Source of the DNA: Brachyhypopomus gauderio
Lineage: Eukaryota; Chordata; Actinopteri; Gymnotiformes; Hypopomidae
Reading direction: 5' to 3'
DNA: 64,000 nucleotides
Assembly: GCF_052324685.1 (NCBI RefSeq)
Contig: NC_135225.1
Span: forward strand, 10,226,415-10,290,414
Shown: positions 1 through 20,586 of the stretch, in pieces
Layout: every line of letters begins with the position of its first letter
How positions within the stretch are numbered: the stretch's first letter is position 1
The notes under the pieces: generated by a model
What the model was told of the DNA's origin: nothing
Database searches by the model: none
The model's input: the letters and a program-made list of their open reading frames with translations, nothing else
Made by a program: the position numbers and the translations under genes

Positions 1-401
1 GACGGGTCTTTTATGGTTTCCCTGTGGTACTTGCATTGTAGGGCACGTTCTGCACAGGGTTGGGTGAAGTTGCATATTGTTGCTGCCCCAGTGTTGCGAT
101 ACACAGTTGGAATGTGCAGTTTTGGTGAAGTTCTGTTGAAGCATGCACTTAGCTGAACTTTTAAGTAAGTGTGAATAAATGAAAAAAATGTCAGAAGAGA
201 AATAATGCTGACTGCCACTCACAAGGTTTAGTGTTCTACTTTCAAAGCCAGTTTGTGGCTTCAAGTTGAAGCATAAAATGTTTTGTGGTCACTTGTATGT
301 GCCGTACCAGGATGTTTTAACACATGAATATCCGAGTGTCATGCATTTTATGCATTTTGTACACTTAATACACTTGTATATGCTTAAAGTCTCATGGAAG
401 A

Positions 402-716
402 CAAAGTTCCAGACTATTCTCGGTCCTGGCTCCAAGATGGTGGAACAATCTTCCATTAGCTGCTAGGACTGCAGAGTCTATTGCTATCTTCAAGCGTAGA
501 CTGAAAACTCACATGTTTGTGGTGTTCTTACCAGAGCACTAACTCAGCTGATACCACTTGCCGTTGTTCTGAAATTGCCATTGTAGTCTGACTCAATGGT
601 GTCTTGAATTCTGGCCTATCCGTACTGTTACCTAGGATGTATTCTGTGATCAGAAGCAAAGCACTTTGTAAGTCGCTCTGGATAAGAGCATCTGCTAAAT
701 GCCGTAAATGTATATT
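402..716 (+). repeat. LINE 3' end fragment with fish-type tail
   Basis: In one frame the bases around 425-515 read WNNLPLAART followed by FKRRLKTHMF. This is the typical C-terminal end of a fish non-LTR reverse transcriptase ORF. It is followed by the widespread fish LINE/SINE tail around 669-705 (gtcgctctggataagagc, then tctgctaaatg). It sits in the intron upstream of the first visible naa15 exon. Only the 3' end is present, as expected for 5'-truncated retrotransposition. The family assignment is inferred from motif memory, not from a search. Confidence 0.6.
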
Positions 717-881
717 GTATGCATGCTAATGCAATTTACCTGGTTGGATATGCCAGTATGACTCGTGTGTGTTTTCCTTCTAAATGTCCTTTGTTTGTTT
801 GCTAACATTTTAAACCTAAAAAGCAATGCTTTAATGATCCATATTAATTAATTTGATTGTCCTTTATCTCCTTATTTCTAG

Positions 882-9070
<8,189 letters not shown>

Positions 9071-9291
9071 ACACCTGAGGGGGGCTGGGGCTGAGGAAGG
9101 AGGGGCGTGACTGTAGGCGTGGCAACACTGCCATATTGAAGATGCCCGAGACGGTTGCCATTGACGTGTTTCTGAATGTTGGCGTTACCTCCACCCCACT
9201 GACGTCACGATCGGGACCGGGAGGTTGTGATCTGCAGAGAGGATGAGGAAGAATGGGAAGAGGAAGAGGGGTGGGGGGAGGAAGGGAGAAG

Positions 9292-9526
9292 AATAAAAAA
9301 AAAGGCCATTTTACTTTTTTAACCTTGCTGATGACTACTCTCTAACTGAGAAATGGACACAACACGCGTCCTCTTCTGAACAGTGTCTGAAGGAAGGGAG
9401 CTGTACTGTGTGGGTGGCATAACTGAAGATGACCAGGAATGCCATAGTCAACGACCAAGCTGATTCGAACTCATCCCCAACCCACCCCACCCGTTTTAAA
9501 GAATAATTTATATGGAAAAAAATAAA
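9292..9526 (+). terminator. naa15 3' UTR with two candidate polyadenylation signals
   Basis: After the stop at 9070, non-coding sequence carries AATAAA at 9292-9297, within a purine-rich stretch, and at 9521-9526, followed by tcataaaatgag. The second is the more plausible main signal. A third AATAAA lies at 10008-10013. Which one is used cannot be told without transcripts. Confidence 0.6.
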
Positions 9527-9530
9527 AATG

Positions 9531-11134
9531 TCATAAAATGAGTTCTGGAGTGATTGGAGCGCCATGTTTCTGATCTGTATTGGTGTAAAAACCACACCAA
9601 GTTGTTTTGTAGTCTGGGGCGGGGCGGTGATACTGAACTTTGGGGAGGTTGAGATAGGGCGGGGTATGCTGATGAAGGGGTGGAGTTATTGGGGAGGTTG
9701 CTTGGAAACTGCTTGGTGGATGCCAGTCTGTAATGTTGATACTACTCACTTGTCACTTGTCTTTGGGTTAAAGTCAGGCCCTTGGCTCCTAGGGCCCCTT
9801 CCCCTGTGCCCTAAGCACTTACTGCTCATCACTAGTGAGACGATTAGAACAGCAGTTGTGGTAGAGTGCAAGCAGACGTGTAGTGAACGTTCAGGTCACT
9901 CTTTGCTCTCTCCTCTCTTGCTTTGGTCACTCTCCTCCACACTCTTTTTGCCCTTAATCCGGTTACAGTGTGAAATAATACATTTGTTGTATGATATGGA
10001 TTTTTGTAATAAAAAAATCAAAGAATGAAAAAGCATAAATTTGGTACAAGTCTATACCTTACAGCTTAAATACTAGCCTCTCTTTCAATGGTGAAGTCCA
10101 CTGAATCCTAAAATGGATTCCGTATGAAGAGCATTATCAGATAAGTTCTTTTTAGGAACATGATTTACTATGTAACATTTTATACAGATTTATAACATAA
10201 ACGTTGTATTGCTATGCTTCATGTAGACTGATAATAGAAATGACTAGGCACGAAAGGCTTCAAAATCGTAGCACAATTTAAAATACGGTGTCAGTAAATG
10301 GAGACTGGCCAAGGCCCTATAGTGCAGGTCTGCTGCATGGTCTTCGCACATGGTCCTTCATCTGTCAGGGCAATACTGACCGTTTTATTGTTGAAAGTAG
10401 TGAAAAGGGATTGTGTACTTCCTCTTAAAATGGTCACAACACAGGACTTTGCAATAGGTTACAGTTAAAAATGTACTGAATTATACAAAAATATAATTTG
10501 CCGTTTTTAAACGAGCACAATTTGGCACCTTACATTTCAGCTGTGCACATTTGTCCTCTTGTGACAGAAGGGGTATCAAAAAGCGTTTTAATAAATTGTC
10601 TCAAAACTTTAAAATCGTCTGATATGTCAAAAGTTTGTGTCTTAAGTTTTTGATGCACGTCGTGTTTCAGCCAGATATTCGTGTGGTCACAAGGGGGCGT
10701 GAAGGAGCCCACATGTGCTTTGTGATGTACATGATGCGTGTGGTGCAAATATCGATCCAGCATTTGCAAAAACAATTAATAAGACGTTTAAAATCTTTTG
10801 GACGCGGTGAACAAAGTACCACAAATCACTATTAAGTCGTTTTTTATAGAGAAAAGTAGACGCTTACGCAACATTTGTTTCAGATGCGGAATTAAGGTCA
10901 AGCATCCTTTATGGTGAGTAAGCCGGGCTAGTTTCCTCTTCCAACCTCAGCAGCGCTCATTTAAATTAGTATCAATTCAGCTTGAGCGGGGAGCAGACAC
11001 GAAACTGATCACGGACCGAAGAAATAGGTAGTGTTGTGAGCACTTTAATACCGCACACAGACTCCTCGGATAGTAATTATGAATGTTCGTAGTGCTTGAG
11101 TGTAGTTTTAGCAACTTAACCGCAAATCGGAGGA
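9531..11134. other. Intergenic region between naa15 and rab33b
   Basis: No coding region with exon-like features was seen. The first 500 bases may still belong to a long naa15 3' UTR (AATAAA at 10008). The last few hundred bases before 11135 should hold the rab33b promoter and 5' UTR, but no TATA box was recognised. Confidence 0.5.
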
Positions 11135-12826
11135 ATGGAATCGTCTTTACAGCGCGGTGAGCGGCGGCAGCCCCTGGCGTACTCCCGCACCTTTAAAATC
11201 ATAGTCATAGGAGATTCTGGGGTGGGAAAGACGTGCCTCGCCTACCGGTTCTGCAAGGGCCAGTTTCCTAGTAAAACCGAATCGACTATTGGTGTTGATT
11301 TCCGAGAAAGAATTCTGGATATTGAAGGAGAGAAAATCAAGGTAAAGCATTCTGTTAGAGTGCAACGTGGAAGAATTTCGTAGTCGTGATATTCAGCTAA
11401 GCAGATACTGTAACATGCTTATGTACGCTAGGTAATATTATAGGTGTGTGTATATGTGTGTGTGTGTGTGTAATATATACACACACACACATACATAAAC
11501 ACATTTTATATATTAGTGTAAATATATATGTAATGTAAATATGTAATAATTATATCTATATGTATATATTTCAAGTATTTTAATTATATTTTAATTACAA
11601 TTGAATTATATGTATAATTCAAGTAATTCAATGTCTGAATTGGATGTTTTTTTATTCTGCCATTACAGACATAATGAATTCAACTTACATTTTAAAGTCT
11701 TTTGTTTTTGGTATTTCCCATGTACTTCCAAAGGGGCGTTCAGAAACAGAAATGAATCACATATTGTTTGAGGGGGTTTTGCGTCCGCTAGAAAGAGGAA
11801 ACGAAAGACGGACGCCTGTTGAACACACGAATCACCTAATCCTCCGTATTATAAAGGAACATTAGCACCACTGTGTGTGTTTCTTCGTGCGACACTGATA
11901 GCATGCAGATTATTATTAATTTAATATTATTAATTATTAACAGTCATTAGAAGCAGGTGCATATTTCGTATGTGATTATGTGTAGATACTGTTGATTCTA
12001 AACATTCGTTTTATTAGCCATCCTCTTGCTGTTGAAAGTTTCTGACTACATTACATTAGCTGGATTTTTGTAGTGGTAGCCCCCACTAAGCCTATCAGTC
12101 ACACTGTAAAGACAAGAGCATCATATGCTTGATCAACACGAACAAGCTTCACACTCCGAGCCATCATGTCATAACAGTACTAATGTGCTGAGAATGGTCT
12201 GCCTCTCATAATATCCATAGTGGACCTGTGGTCACAAACGGACAGCTGCATGCTAACAGATTGCAAATTAGCTTATATGAAATGTACTGTAAAACAAGTG
12301 TGCGAAGTAAACTGGGCAGAGAGTGTACAGGTTCCTAATAAAATAGGTTCCTTCCTCTCAGGTGCAGTTGTGGGACACGGCGGGCCAAGAGCGCTTCCGG
12401 AAGAGCATGGTGCAGCATTACTACCGTGACGCGCACGCCGCGGTGTTCGTCTACGACGTCTCAGACGTGTCGTCATTCCGCAGCTTGCCCCTCTGGCTGG
12501 AGGAGTGCCGGCAGCACTCTCTGAGCCCGGACGTGCCCCGCGTCCTCGTCGGCAACAAGGCGGACCTGGTGCCATCGGTGACCACCGCCGCCGTCGTCGA
12601 GCAGGCTCGCCACCTGGCGGAGGTCCACGCCATGCCCTTCCACCTCTGCTCGGCCAGAGGTGGCGCCGGCGAGCAGGTAGACGCAGTCTTCACGGCGCTG
12701 GCTCACCGGCTGAAGAGGCAGGGAGGAGGGAGATGGAGAGGAGGGAGGGCAGTGGTGGTTGAGAGCTTCAAACTCCCTGCCAAAGCAGAGGGCAACTGTA
12801 AGGAGCTCTGGGCCTGCAGCTGCTGA
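11135..12826 (+). CDS. rab33b: Rab33-type small GTPase (RAB33B)
   Basis: Two exons, 11135-11341 (69 codons, donor aag|gtaaag) and 12362-12826 (acceptor ctcag|gtgcag), give a 223-residue protein. GTPase motifs are GDSGVGKT (P-loop), TIGVDFRE (switch I), WDTAGQERF (switch II), NKAD and SAR. The end CSC is a CXC double-prenylation signal. [12 protein letters not shown] is characteristic of the Rab33 family. RAB33B acts at the Golgi in retrograde traffic and binds ATG16L1 in autophagosome formation. Adjacency to naa15 in the same orientation matches human 4q31 and argues for RAB33B rather than the X-linked RAB33A. Oddities: the family usually has GDSNVGKT, NKCD and SAK where this protein has [12 protein letters not shown] and SARGG, and a GR-rich insert (GGGRWRGGR) precedes the tail. 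Exon 2 is much more GC-rich than its surroundings. Confidence 0.93.
11455..11490. repeat. TG run followed by CA run (self-complementary)
   Basis: In the rab33b intron a (TG)n tract is separated by taatata from an (AC)n tract, so the single strand can fold into a hairpin. The following AT-rich stretch to about 11640 is low complexity. Confidence 0.8.
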
Positions 12827-13599
12827 TGGAGCTATTTGGAGATTAAACCAGCTCTGCTTCACAATCTTGGTCATGGGAGAACCCTGCGCTACAGTTTAGT
12901 GTCTACCCTGATTACACATATTGTTTACAACTCACCAAAGTCTCTTCAATGAGCTGATGGCTTGAGCCAGGAGTATGGGGAGATCACTAAAGTGTTCAGT
13001 GGTGGGGTGCTGTGGGATCAAGGCTGCAGAAAGACGCTGCACCCCCTCAGCCTTCTAATACTGTCAAACCTGTCTCCCCTTAGTCCATGTAGCATGGCTG
13101 ATATAAGCGTTGAGACAGAATCACAAGGGCAGTTGTTCGTCAGCCTATCTGTCCTCTGAAGGATATGGGCTGCAGGCTGCCTTAAGTGCTGCATTGTTGA
13201 AAGGGAAGCTGTTGGTACACAGAAGTGGTCACTGGAGCTCTCCACAAAGTTGTTTAGCAAAAGAGTTGAAGATTCTGTTGTTCTGTTTTAGGTCCCATCA
13301 TCGCTGTGATGTCATAACTCTATTCTTGTTTCCTTTCAAGTCAGCCCGCTGATGACAACCTGGTAAATGTCCATTCAGAATGGCCTTCAATCTGGTTGGG
13401 CTACTGGCTACAATGAACGTTTTATGAATTTCCACAGTTTATGTATATGCCTCTCAGACCGCTGCCCACAATGTTCTAACTCATGTCATGGTAAAAGGCT
13501 CCAGATAAAAACATCATCTTTTAAATAAGTATATGTTAACAGCTGAGGCTAACATCTAAGTAATCTCACCATTTTGTTTTGTTAGGGCCCTGTAAAATT

Positions 13600-13653
<54 letters not shown>

Positions 13654-15137
13654 CAGATTGTACTTGTCAAGTAAATGAATACAAATGGTACTGGTCCACC
13701 TTGTGTTGTTTTACTAACCTTAATTAAATGAAAAACTGAATTTTGATCAACATTAAAGTCTTATAATGAAATATTTAATAATGGAAGGTTTCCAGTAATG
13801 CAGTGAAAACCACTGGGATTCCAGTAAAATCGACATCAGATACAGTGTGAGTAATCAGGCAGGTGGTTTTTGGTTGTTTTTGCTCTATAGCTACTCCAGC
13901 ACATTTGAAATGACTCTTGACTATAATGTTAGTGGGATGGAAATTTCATTTAAACTAATTGAATTTTATCACAAATGCACGTACATCAAGCAGCTGTGAT
14001 TATCCTGCCTAGCAATGCAGTTTCACTTCCTTGTTTGTCTCACGTCTTCCACTTGAGCTTCAGGTTTTTGGGTGAAAGGCGTGCTCTGAGAAATTTGGGT
14101 CTGGTTATCAGCCAGGCAAGCACATTCCACTCTTTGGCCATAAAACAATCCTGGTTTCTTTAGTAATGCGTTTTAGGTTGTGCTCGGATTAGTTCAAATG
14201 CTTCGCCGTGCCTCTGAGCTCACTCTGCTGCCTTCGTCAGTGGTCACGCCATTAACAAAGTCATTAACAGAGAGAGGAGAGGCAGTTCCATTGCCGTCTA
14301 CTTGGGTGCTGTGATGCCTGAGATCAGGAGTCTCCATGTTCTTGCCTCGCTCTCCTCATGCCATTACACTGATGGAGCTTCAGCTTCTTCTCATCTGTTC
14401 ATAGCACTTTGTCCCAGATTTCTGCAGGGTTTTAAGACTATTTTAGCTAGCCCACCTCTCTGTTTTTAAGTCTTCCTGATGTGATGTTTCTAAGCTCCCC
14501 AGTGTTGGTCCATAATGATGTATGGAGCTGTTTTTGGTGATACTCTTGTTATTTTGGCATTGATTGATTATTCTGACACTCCAGTCTTAAGCTTAACCCA
14601 AAGCTTCTCCATGTTAGCCTCATTCTGAGTGTTTGTTTTTAAATCCAAAGTCCACCTTGTGCATGGAAGAAAATAAAATGCAAACTTGCTCAAACACATT
14701 CACCTCTTCATGTTGTGTTCATTCTGTGGAGGTCTGGCACTAGGTTCTGTCTAGTATATGACGTACGCAACCTGTTGCAGTGTGAACCCGTCTCTCTGTC
14801 CATGTGGTTGAACACACTGGGTAAAGAAGGCATTTGAAGACTCTGAAGGTCCTTCAGCCTCACTAGCATTTTATATAGAGAGTGAAAGTTTACTGAATGT
14901 CACACCAACACCCACAATCACCCAGGTGTCACATTCAACACAATGATGCTACTGGAAAGAAAAAGTAAGTGGGGGAAAGAGACCAGTGCACAATAGATTT
15001 GACACGCTGCATCCTGTGACAGGTCAAACAGGTGCCTGAATGGGAGTAAGTTGAAGATATAGGGCCGGGTCATCAACAGAGGACCTTATCTAAGGTCTAA
15101 GCTGTAGCCATTAATGTGGCATTGCGTGCTGGGTTAG
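12827..15137. other. Intergenic region downstream of rab33b
   Basis: No gene was recognised. A (TG)n microsatellite lies at about 13604-13652. The stretch 14000-14650 has the look of an old, heavily decayed repeat, but no ends could be defined. The rab33b 3' UTR must begin here; no convincing polyadenylation signal was fixed. Confidence 0.5.
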
Positions 15138-15152
15138 GGCGCCCTCTGCTGG
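15138..15152 (-). promoter_or_regulatory. CTCF-like motif (minus strand)
   Basis: The reverse complement reads ccagcagagggcgcc, which fits the published vertebrate CTCF core CCASYAGRKGGCRS at all defined positions. It stands in the intergenic block after rab33b. Motif match only; occupancy is unknown. Confidence 0.4.
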
Positions 15153-15648
15153 AATATAAAGGATAACACCCTACATTCTACAACAGGAACATGAGTGATC
15201 AGATAGCTACAACTCACAAACTGCTATAAAAAAAAATTAGGGATATTTGGCTTTTGGGTGAAATTTATGAAAAACATTCACGCTACAGCAACTTTGATCA
15301 TGAAAGTAGGGCATTTAGAAGCATGCAATGGTGATTTTTTCATCTCAAACAATTTTTGAAACAAAAGCCAGCAGCAACAAATGTCAATGTTTCACTTAAC
15401 TTGTCATGTGACCTTGAGCATCAACTACAACTTGATAATGGTGTCTCATGGGGTTCACAAATTGACATATCTGCTAATGGCCCTCAGGTCAGTTGGAGCA
15501 TTGTCATCCATGAAGATGAAATTAGGTCTGTGTTGTTCGTGCAGAGGCACAATGACCGGATTAATGATGTTATTCAAGTAGTATGGGCTTGTCACTGTAC
15601 CGTTCACAAAGTGAAGGGCAGTTCAGTACTGACAACAATGGCTGATAC

Positions 15649-16221
15649 ACAGAGGTGGGGACTCGAGTCGCATGACTTGGACTCGAGTCAGACTCGAGTC
15701 ATAAGACTTTTGACTTGACTTGAAAAAATATTCAGAGACTTAGACTTGACTTGGACTTTTACACTAATAACTTGGGACTTGAGTTGGACTTGAACCTGTT
15801 TACTTGCAAAGACTTGATTTTTTACCCCAAATCTAAATTTTAAAACGCATATTAATATTTATAAAGTGCGCCCCATTAATTTCATTTCTGTCCTTCTGAC
15901 GCAGACCGGTCCTCTGCTTTTCCACACTCTGTACGTGTGTGTGTGTGTGTGCATGAGCTGCAGCACAACCAATCAAATGGGGGGGCAGCCAACGTAAATT
16001 GTTACCGGGCGGGGTGTAAAATGGACACAAATTAAGTATTATATCGCGATCGATCAATTGCCAGTGGTTGGCGCCAGAGCGAACTAGTAACTCATTGAAT
16101 GGATCAGAGGTAAATAAACTAGATTTTTTTTCGGCGTGAGAAATCGGATGTGTGGCGTGAGAGCGTGTGAAAACGGTCAAATGCATGTCTCACGCTCAAT
16201 GCGTGAGGGTTGGCAACCCTG
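15649..16221. mobile_element. Remnants of two fish DNA-transposon ends
   Basis: The left part starts with the fish MITE-like end acagaggtggggactcgagt, followed by repeats of gacttg. The right part ends with gcgtgagggttggcaaccctg, whose reverse complement begins cagggttgccaaccctcac, a common fish hAT terminus. The two ends do not match each other, so these are probably two juxtaposed partial elements. The right half resembles the small element at 54569-54873 in its gcattgagcgtg and gcatttgacc motifs. Confidence 0.5.
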
Positions 16222-16249
16222 GATTCTGTATCTGAACTCAGGTAAGAAT

Positions 16250-17251
16250 GGAGTCAAATTAGGGTCTTTAATGGTGACGAAAAAATAATAATATCGCAAA
16301 TATAAGATTAGCATTTTGCATTTTACGTTCCTAATTTGTTTCTGCAATACTTTCCCTCTTTTGCGTTTCTTTCTTTTCTTTGCGTTTCACATTTTATGTT
16401 GCTGCTTTTGTTTTGCAATACTTTCTCCCTTTTGCGTTTCTTTCTTTTGTTTGCGCGTCACTGCTTTTCTTTGCGTCTCGCATTTTACGTTCATAATTTT
16501 TTTTTTGCGCTTCTCTCTTTTCTTTGCTCCGGTTTTACCCTCTGTGTGGGGGCGGGGAAAGAGGCGTGGCCAAGAGCGAAAGGCGTGCTGTGAACGTTCA
16601 GCGTCAGTTCAGCTTCCTTCCACTCGCTGAACTGAACTGCTGCTGCAGGCATCTGGTGTTAAAGGAAGAGAGAGGTCGGGTGTGGGCGAGGTGGTGGCGC
16701 ATTTCAGGGCATTGTTTTTATTCGCTCAGGTTTTCAAAAGATCATTTCAAACCGACCTCAGTAAAATGTTAATAATAATAATAATAATATATGTATATAT
16801 TTTTAAACGAAGTTTTAAAAGGGCACTTTCGTTGATAAAGGGCAGAGTTGGTGGTGCTTTGGCACCTGATGTCTATGTCTGCACGCATATACCTGTGGTC
16901 CAGCTGGGCGACCGTCTGCCATGATACCAGTAACTAAATTGCCGCGCTGTGTGACGGTTCAACTGATGACGCTGAACGTTCACAGCACGCCTTTCGCTCT
17001 TGGCCACGCCTCTTTCCCCGCCCCCACACAGAGGGTAAAACCGGAGCAAAGAAAAGAGAGAAGCGCAAAAAAAAATTATGAACGTAAAATGCGAGACGCA
17101 AAGAAAAGCAGTGACGCGCAAACAAAAGAAAGAAACGCAAAAGGGAGAAAGTATTGCAGAAACAAATTAGGAACGTAAAATGCAAAATGCTAATCTTATA
17201 TTTGCGATATTATTTTTTTTTCGTCACCATTAAAGTCCCTAATTTGACTCC
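16250..17251. mobile_element. Foldback DNA element with terminal inverted repeats of about 290 bp
   Basis: The left end ggagtcaaattaggg is matched by cctaatttgactcc at the right. The inversion continues inward through shared sequence (gcgatatt, aacgtaaaatgc, cacagcacgcctttcgctct) to about 16600 on the left and 16965 on the right. The left arm carries an extra internal duplication near 16350-16425 (ttttgcgtttctttcttttc motif), so it is longer than the right. No transposase is present; long open frames here are low-complexity Phe/Leu/Ser. The target duplication is not clear. Confidence 0.85.
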
Positions 17252-18116
17252 ATAAAGAGAGCCTCTCTCTGTCACCATCATAATATCCAGTTCTATCTCA
17301 GCATGGATTGTGATTTTGAAGACATCTACGTCGAGAAAAATATATATTGACAAAAGTGGAGCGAGTTTTCAGCTATGGGGGCATCATTCTACGGCCTCAT
17401 CGTGCACAAATGACATGCAGACTTTTGGCCAGTTTGGTCTTTTGCAAATGCAATGCAGAATAGTTTACTGAAATGTCTAAAGTTGCAGATTCCTGTTAAT
17501 TGTTCAGTTCTTATATTTGTTTGTCTTGTGTCACTCACACATGGACACACGTGTTCTCTAAGAAACCAGATAAGAGAAGAGAGGGAAAAATGCCGTTATG
17601 GTTCTTTGTATTGTACTGTGAAAATATCAGCACTTTATTTGAACATGGAATTCTACTTATGACTTTCACAGAATATTTATTTCTGGAAAATTGTAGTTTA
17701 AAGTATGAATATATTTTTTTTAAGTTTAAAAAATTGAACTGTGCAATAAATTTTTTTTATACTTCGTGTTTTCAGTTGCACATGTTTTATCGAGATTTGA
17801 GAAGAATACAGATTTTAAAAAGAACACTGAAATATCTTTTCATTTCAAGCATAAAAAACTATTAGAAACAAATAATTAAAGTTTACTAAATTGCATTTTC
17901 TAGCACTGCTCATTTGCTGAACGGTCTCTCTGTAGCTCCATAACGACTCTCCCGCGCGCACGTGCTGCGCGTGGAGGAGGGCGATATCTAAAGTGTTTTG
18001 GGATTTTAATTCCACCAATAAACAGCTCTCACTATGTCTGATAGACATCTATTGATACGAAGCAGATTGGGTGGATTACAACAGATATGAACTACACAGA
18101 AATAAACAAATAAATA

Positions 18117-19676
18117 CACTGCTCAAAAAAATAAAGGGAACACAATATAACTCCAAGTCAACCACACTTCTGTGAAACCAACCTGTTCAGTTAGGAAACA
18201 ACACTGATTGTGAATCAATTTCACCTGCTGTTGTGCAAATGGAATAGACAACAGGTAGAAATGAAAGGCAATTAGCAAGACCCCCCCTATAAAGGAGTGG
18301 TTCTGCAGGTGGGGACCACAGACCACTTCTCAGTACCTATGCTTTCTGGCTGATGTTTTGGTCACTTTTGAATGTTGGTGGTCCTTTCACACTCGTGGTA
18401 GCATGAGACGGACTCTACAACCCACACAAGTGGCTCAGGTAGTGCAACTCATCCCGGATGGCACATCAATGCGAGCTGTGGCAAGAAGGTTTGCTGTGTC
18501 TGTCAACGTAGTGTCCAGAGGCTGGAGGCGCTATCAGGAGACAGGCCAGTACACCAGGAGATGTGGAGGAGGCCGTAGGAGGGCAACAACCCAGCAGCAG
18601 GACCGCTACCTCCGCCTTTGTGCAAGAAGGAACAGGAGGAGCACTGCCAGAGCCATGCAAAATGACCTCCAGCAGGTCACAAATGTGCATGTGTCTGCAC
18701 AAACGGTGGGAAACCGACTCCATGAGGATGGTCTGAGGGCCCGACGTCTACAGATAGGGGTTGTGCTCACAGCCCAACACCGTGCAGGATGCTTGGCATT
18801 TGCCAGAGAACACCAGGATTGGCAAATTCGCCACTGGCGCCTTGTGCTCTTCACAGATGAAAGCAGGTTCACACTGAGCACATGTGATAGACATGACAGA
18901 GTCTGGAGACGCTGTGGAGAGCGCCCTGCTGCCTGCAACATCCTTCAGCATGACCGGTTTGGCAGTGGGTCAGTAATGGTGTGGGGTGGCATTTCTTTGG
19001 AGGGCCGCACAGCCCTCCATGTGCTCACCAGAGATAGTCTGACTGCCATTAGGTACAGAGATGAGATCCTCAGACCCCTTGTGAGACCATATACTGGTGC
19101 GGTTGGCCCTGGGTTCCTCCTAATGCAGGACAATGCTAGACCTCATGTGGCTGGAGTGTGCCAGCAGTTCCTGCAAGATGAAGGCATTGAAGCTATGGAC
19201 TGGCCCGCCCGTTCCCCAGACCTGAATTTGATTGAGCACATCTGGGACATCATGTCTCGCTCCATCCGCCAACATCACGTTGCACCACAGACTGTCCAGG
19301 AGTTGGCGGATGCTTTAGTCCAGGTCTGGGAGGAGATCCCTCAGAAGACCATCCGCCACCTCATCAGGAGCATGCCCAGGCGTTGTAGGGAGGTCATATA
19401 GGCACGTGGAGGCCACACACAATACTGAGTCTTATTTTGACTTGTTTTAAGGACATTACATCAAAGTTGGATCAGCCTGTGTGTTTTTACACTTTAATTT
19501 TGTGTGTGGCTCCAAATCCAGGCCTCCATTGGTTAATAAATTTGATTTCCATTGATTATTTTTGTGTGATTTTGTTGTCAGCACATTCAATTTGTACATA
19601 ACAAAGTATTCAATAAGAATATTTCATTCATATCTAGGATGTTATGTGAGTGTTCCCTTTATTTTTTTGAGCAGTG
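18117..19676 (+). mobile_element. Full-length Tc1/mariner transposon
   Basis: The ends cactgctcaaaaaaataaag and its inverse ctttatttttttgagcagtg are flanked by TA on both sides (18115-18116 and 19677-19678), the Tc1/mariner target duplication. The 1560-bp element holds one uninterrupted transposase ORF. This family, with the CACTGCTCAAA end, is widespread in teleosts and lampreys, where cross-species spread has been reported for Tc1 elements. A shorter, broken relative lies at 53925-54975. Confidence 0.95.
18358..19401 (+). CDS. Tc1-type DD34E transposase, apparently intact
   Basis: It cuts and pastes its own element at TA sites. The frame is open from 18358 (347 aa); the ATG at 18403 ([14 protein letters not shown], 332 aa) is the likelier start because the helix-turn-helix paired-like region begins there. 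The N-terminal DNA-binding half is Arg-rich ([14 protein letters not shown]). The catalytic residues are visible: FTDES, then LMQDNARPH, then LNLIEHIWD, with exactly 34 residues between the second Asp and the Glu. There is no stop or frameshift up to PRRCREVI. One difference from the common family sequence is Leu where most copies have Pro in LNPIEH. Intactness suggests recent insertion; activity is not shown. Confidence 0.93.
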   Translation: MVTFECWWSFHTRGSMRRTLQPTQVAQVVQLIPDGTSMRAVARRFAVSVNVVSRGWRRYQETGQYTRRCGGGRRRATTQQQDRYLRLCARRNRRSTARAMQNDLQQVTNVHVSAQTVGNRLHEDGLRARRLQIGVVLTAQHRAGCLAFAREHQDWQIRHWRLVLFTDESRFTLSTCDRHDRVWRRCGERPAACNILQHDRFGSGSVMVWGGISLEGRTALHVLTRDSLTAIRYRDEILRPLVRPYTGAVGPGFLLMQDNARPHVAGVCQQFLQDEGIEAMDWPARSPDLNLIEHIWDIMSRSIRQHHVAPQTVQELADALVQVWEEIPQKTIRHLIRSMPRRCREVI

Positions 19677-20215
19677 TACATTTAAACGGCTCCCAGAGGT
19701 GCGACTCTGTTCCTAGGTTTGTGAACGACCCACCCATCATCTTATCGTTATTAAATTATATAATACGAATCTCTTAAAATGAACAGACAAATGCAGTTTG
19801 GTCGTATCCTGGTGTTTGTAATGTCACACTGTTAAATTTGTCATGGATTTCTGTGAGCGTAACGAGTCACAAATGTACCACCTCTTGTAATTCCAGCAGG
19901 AAACATGAGAGAACGTGAAGATGTTGAGATGCGATTTGAAAATAAACTACCATTAAATAAAATGGTGTATATACTAGCTTGGTACAGGAGCAAATCCTAA
20001 CCAAACTAGCACATATTTAAAGTATATATTAACACGCCAACAAGTGTACGTAATACACATTCTTTTTCTATATATTTTGTGTAGCCTACCTTGTTTTGAT
20101 TTTTCAGTTTGCCCCCCTCTCAAAACTTTTAGCACCAACAGGTGTTACGGTCAATTCAGTTCCCCCTGTTCCCCCAAAACGGCGCATGCGCGAAATCAAC
20201 GAAATCACGTAATGG

Positions 20216-20505
20216 AGGAAGTGAAAGAGAGGTAAAGAAGAGAGTGCAGGCAAGGTGGTGTGGATGGCATAAAGTGGACATGTACAGAGGAGGGAGGAGA
20301 GGTATATTGGTAGGAGGGTCTTGAGGATGGAACTTCCAGGCAAGAGGAGGAGAGGTAGACCTAAGAGGAGGTTTATGGATGGGTGGTAGAGGATATGAGA
20401 GTGGCTGGTGTGTCAGTGGAGGACACTCAAGACAGGGCCAGATGGAGGAGTTTGATCCTATGTGGCGACCCCTAAATGGGAATTGCGGAAAGAAGAAAAA
20501 GATTG
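20216..20505 (+). repeat. LINE 3' end fragment
   Basis: The text around 20380-20505 (gaggatatgagagtggctgg, then cctatgtggcgacccctaaa, ending gaaagaagaaaaagattg) resembles the 3' end of a common fish LINE that finishes in GAAAGAAGAAGA. It begins just inside the left arm of the surrounding inverted-repeat element. The assignment rests on remembered sequence character. Confidence 0.55.
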
Positions 20506-20586
20506 ATGCTGATAAACTATATATAGATTACCATTTCCCTCAGTAACTTTAATACTATCTGCATCACATTTACATTGCGAATACAA

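Noticed and set aside
12273-12874. Long open frames opposite rab33b exon 2
   Set aside because: GC-rich coding sequence leaves the complementary frames open; the Rab motifs decide the true frame.
16316-17185. Phe-rich open frames on both strands
   Set aside because: They come from the T-rich arms of the foldback element; the two strands mirror each other because the arms are inverse copies.
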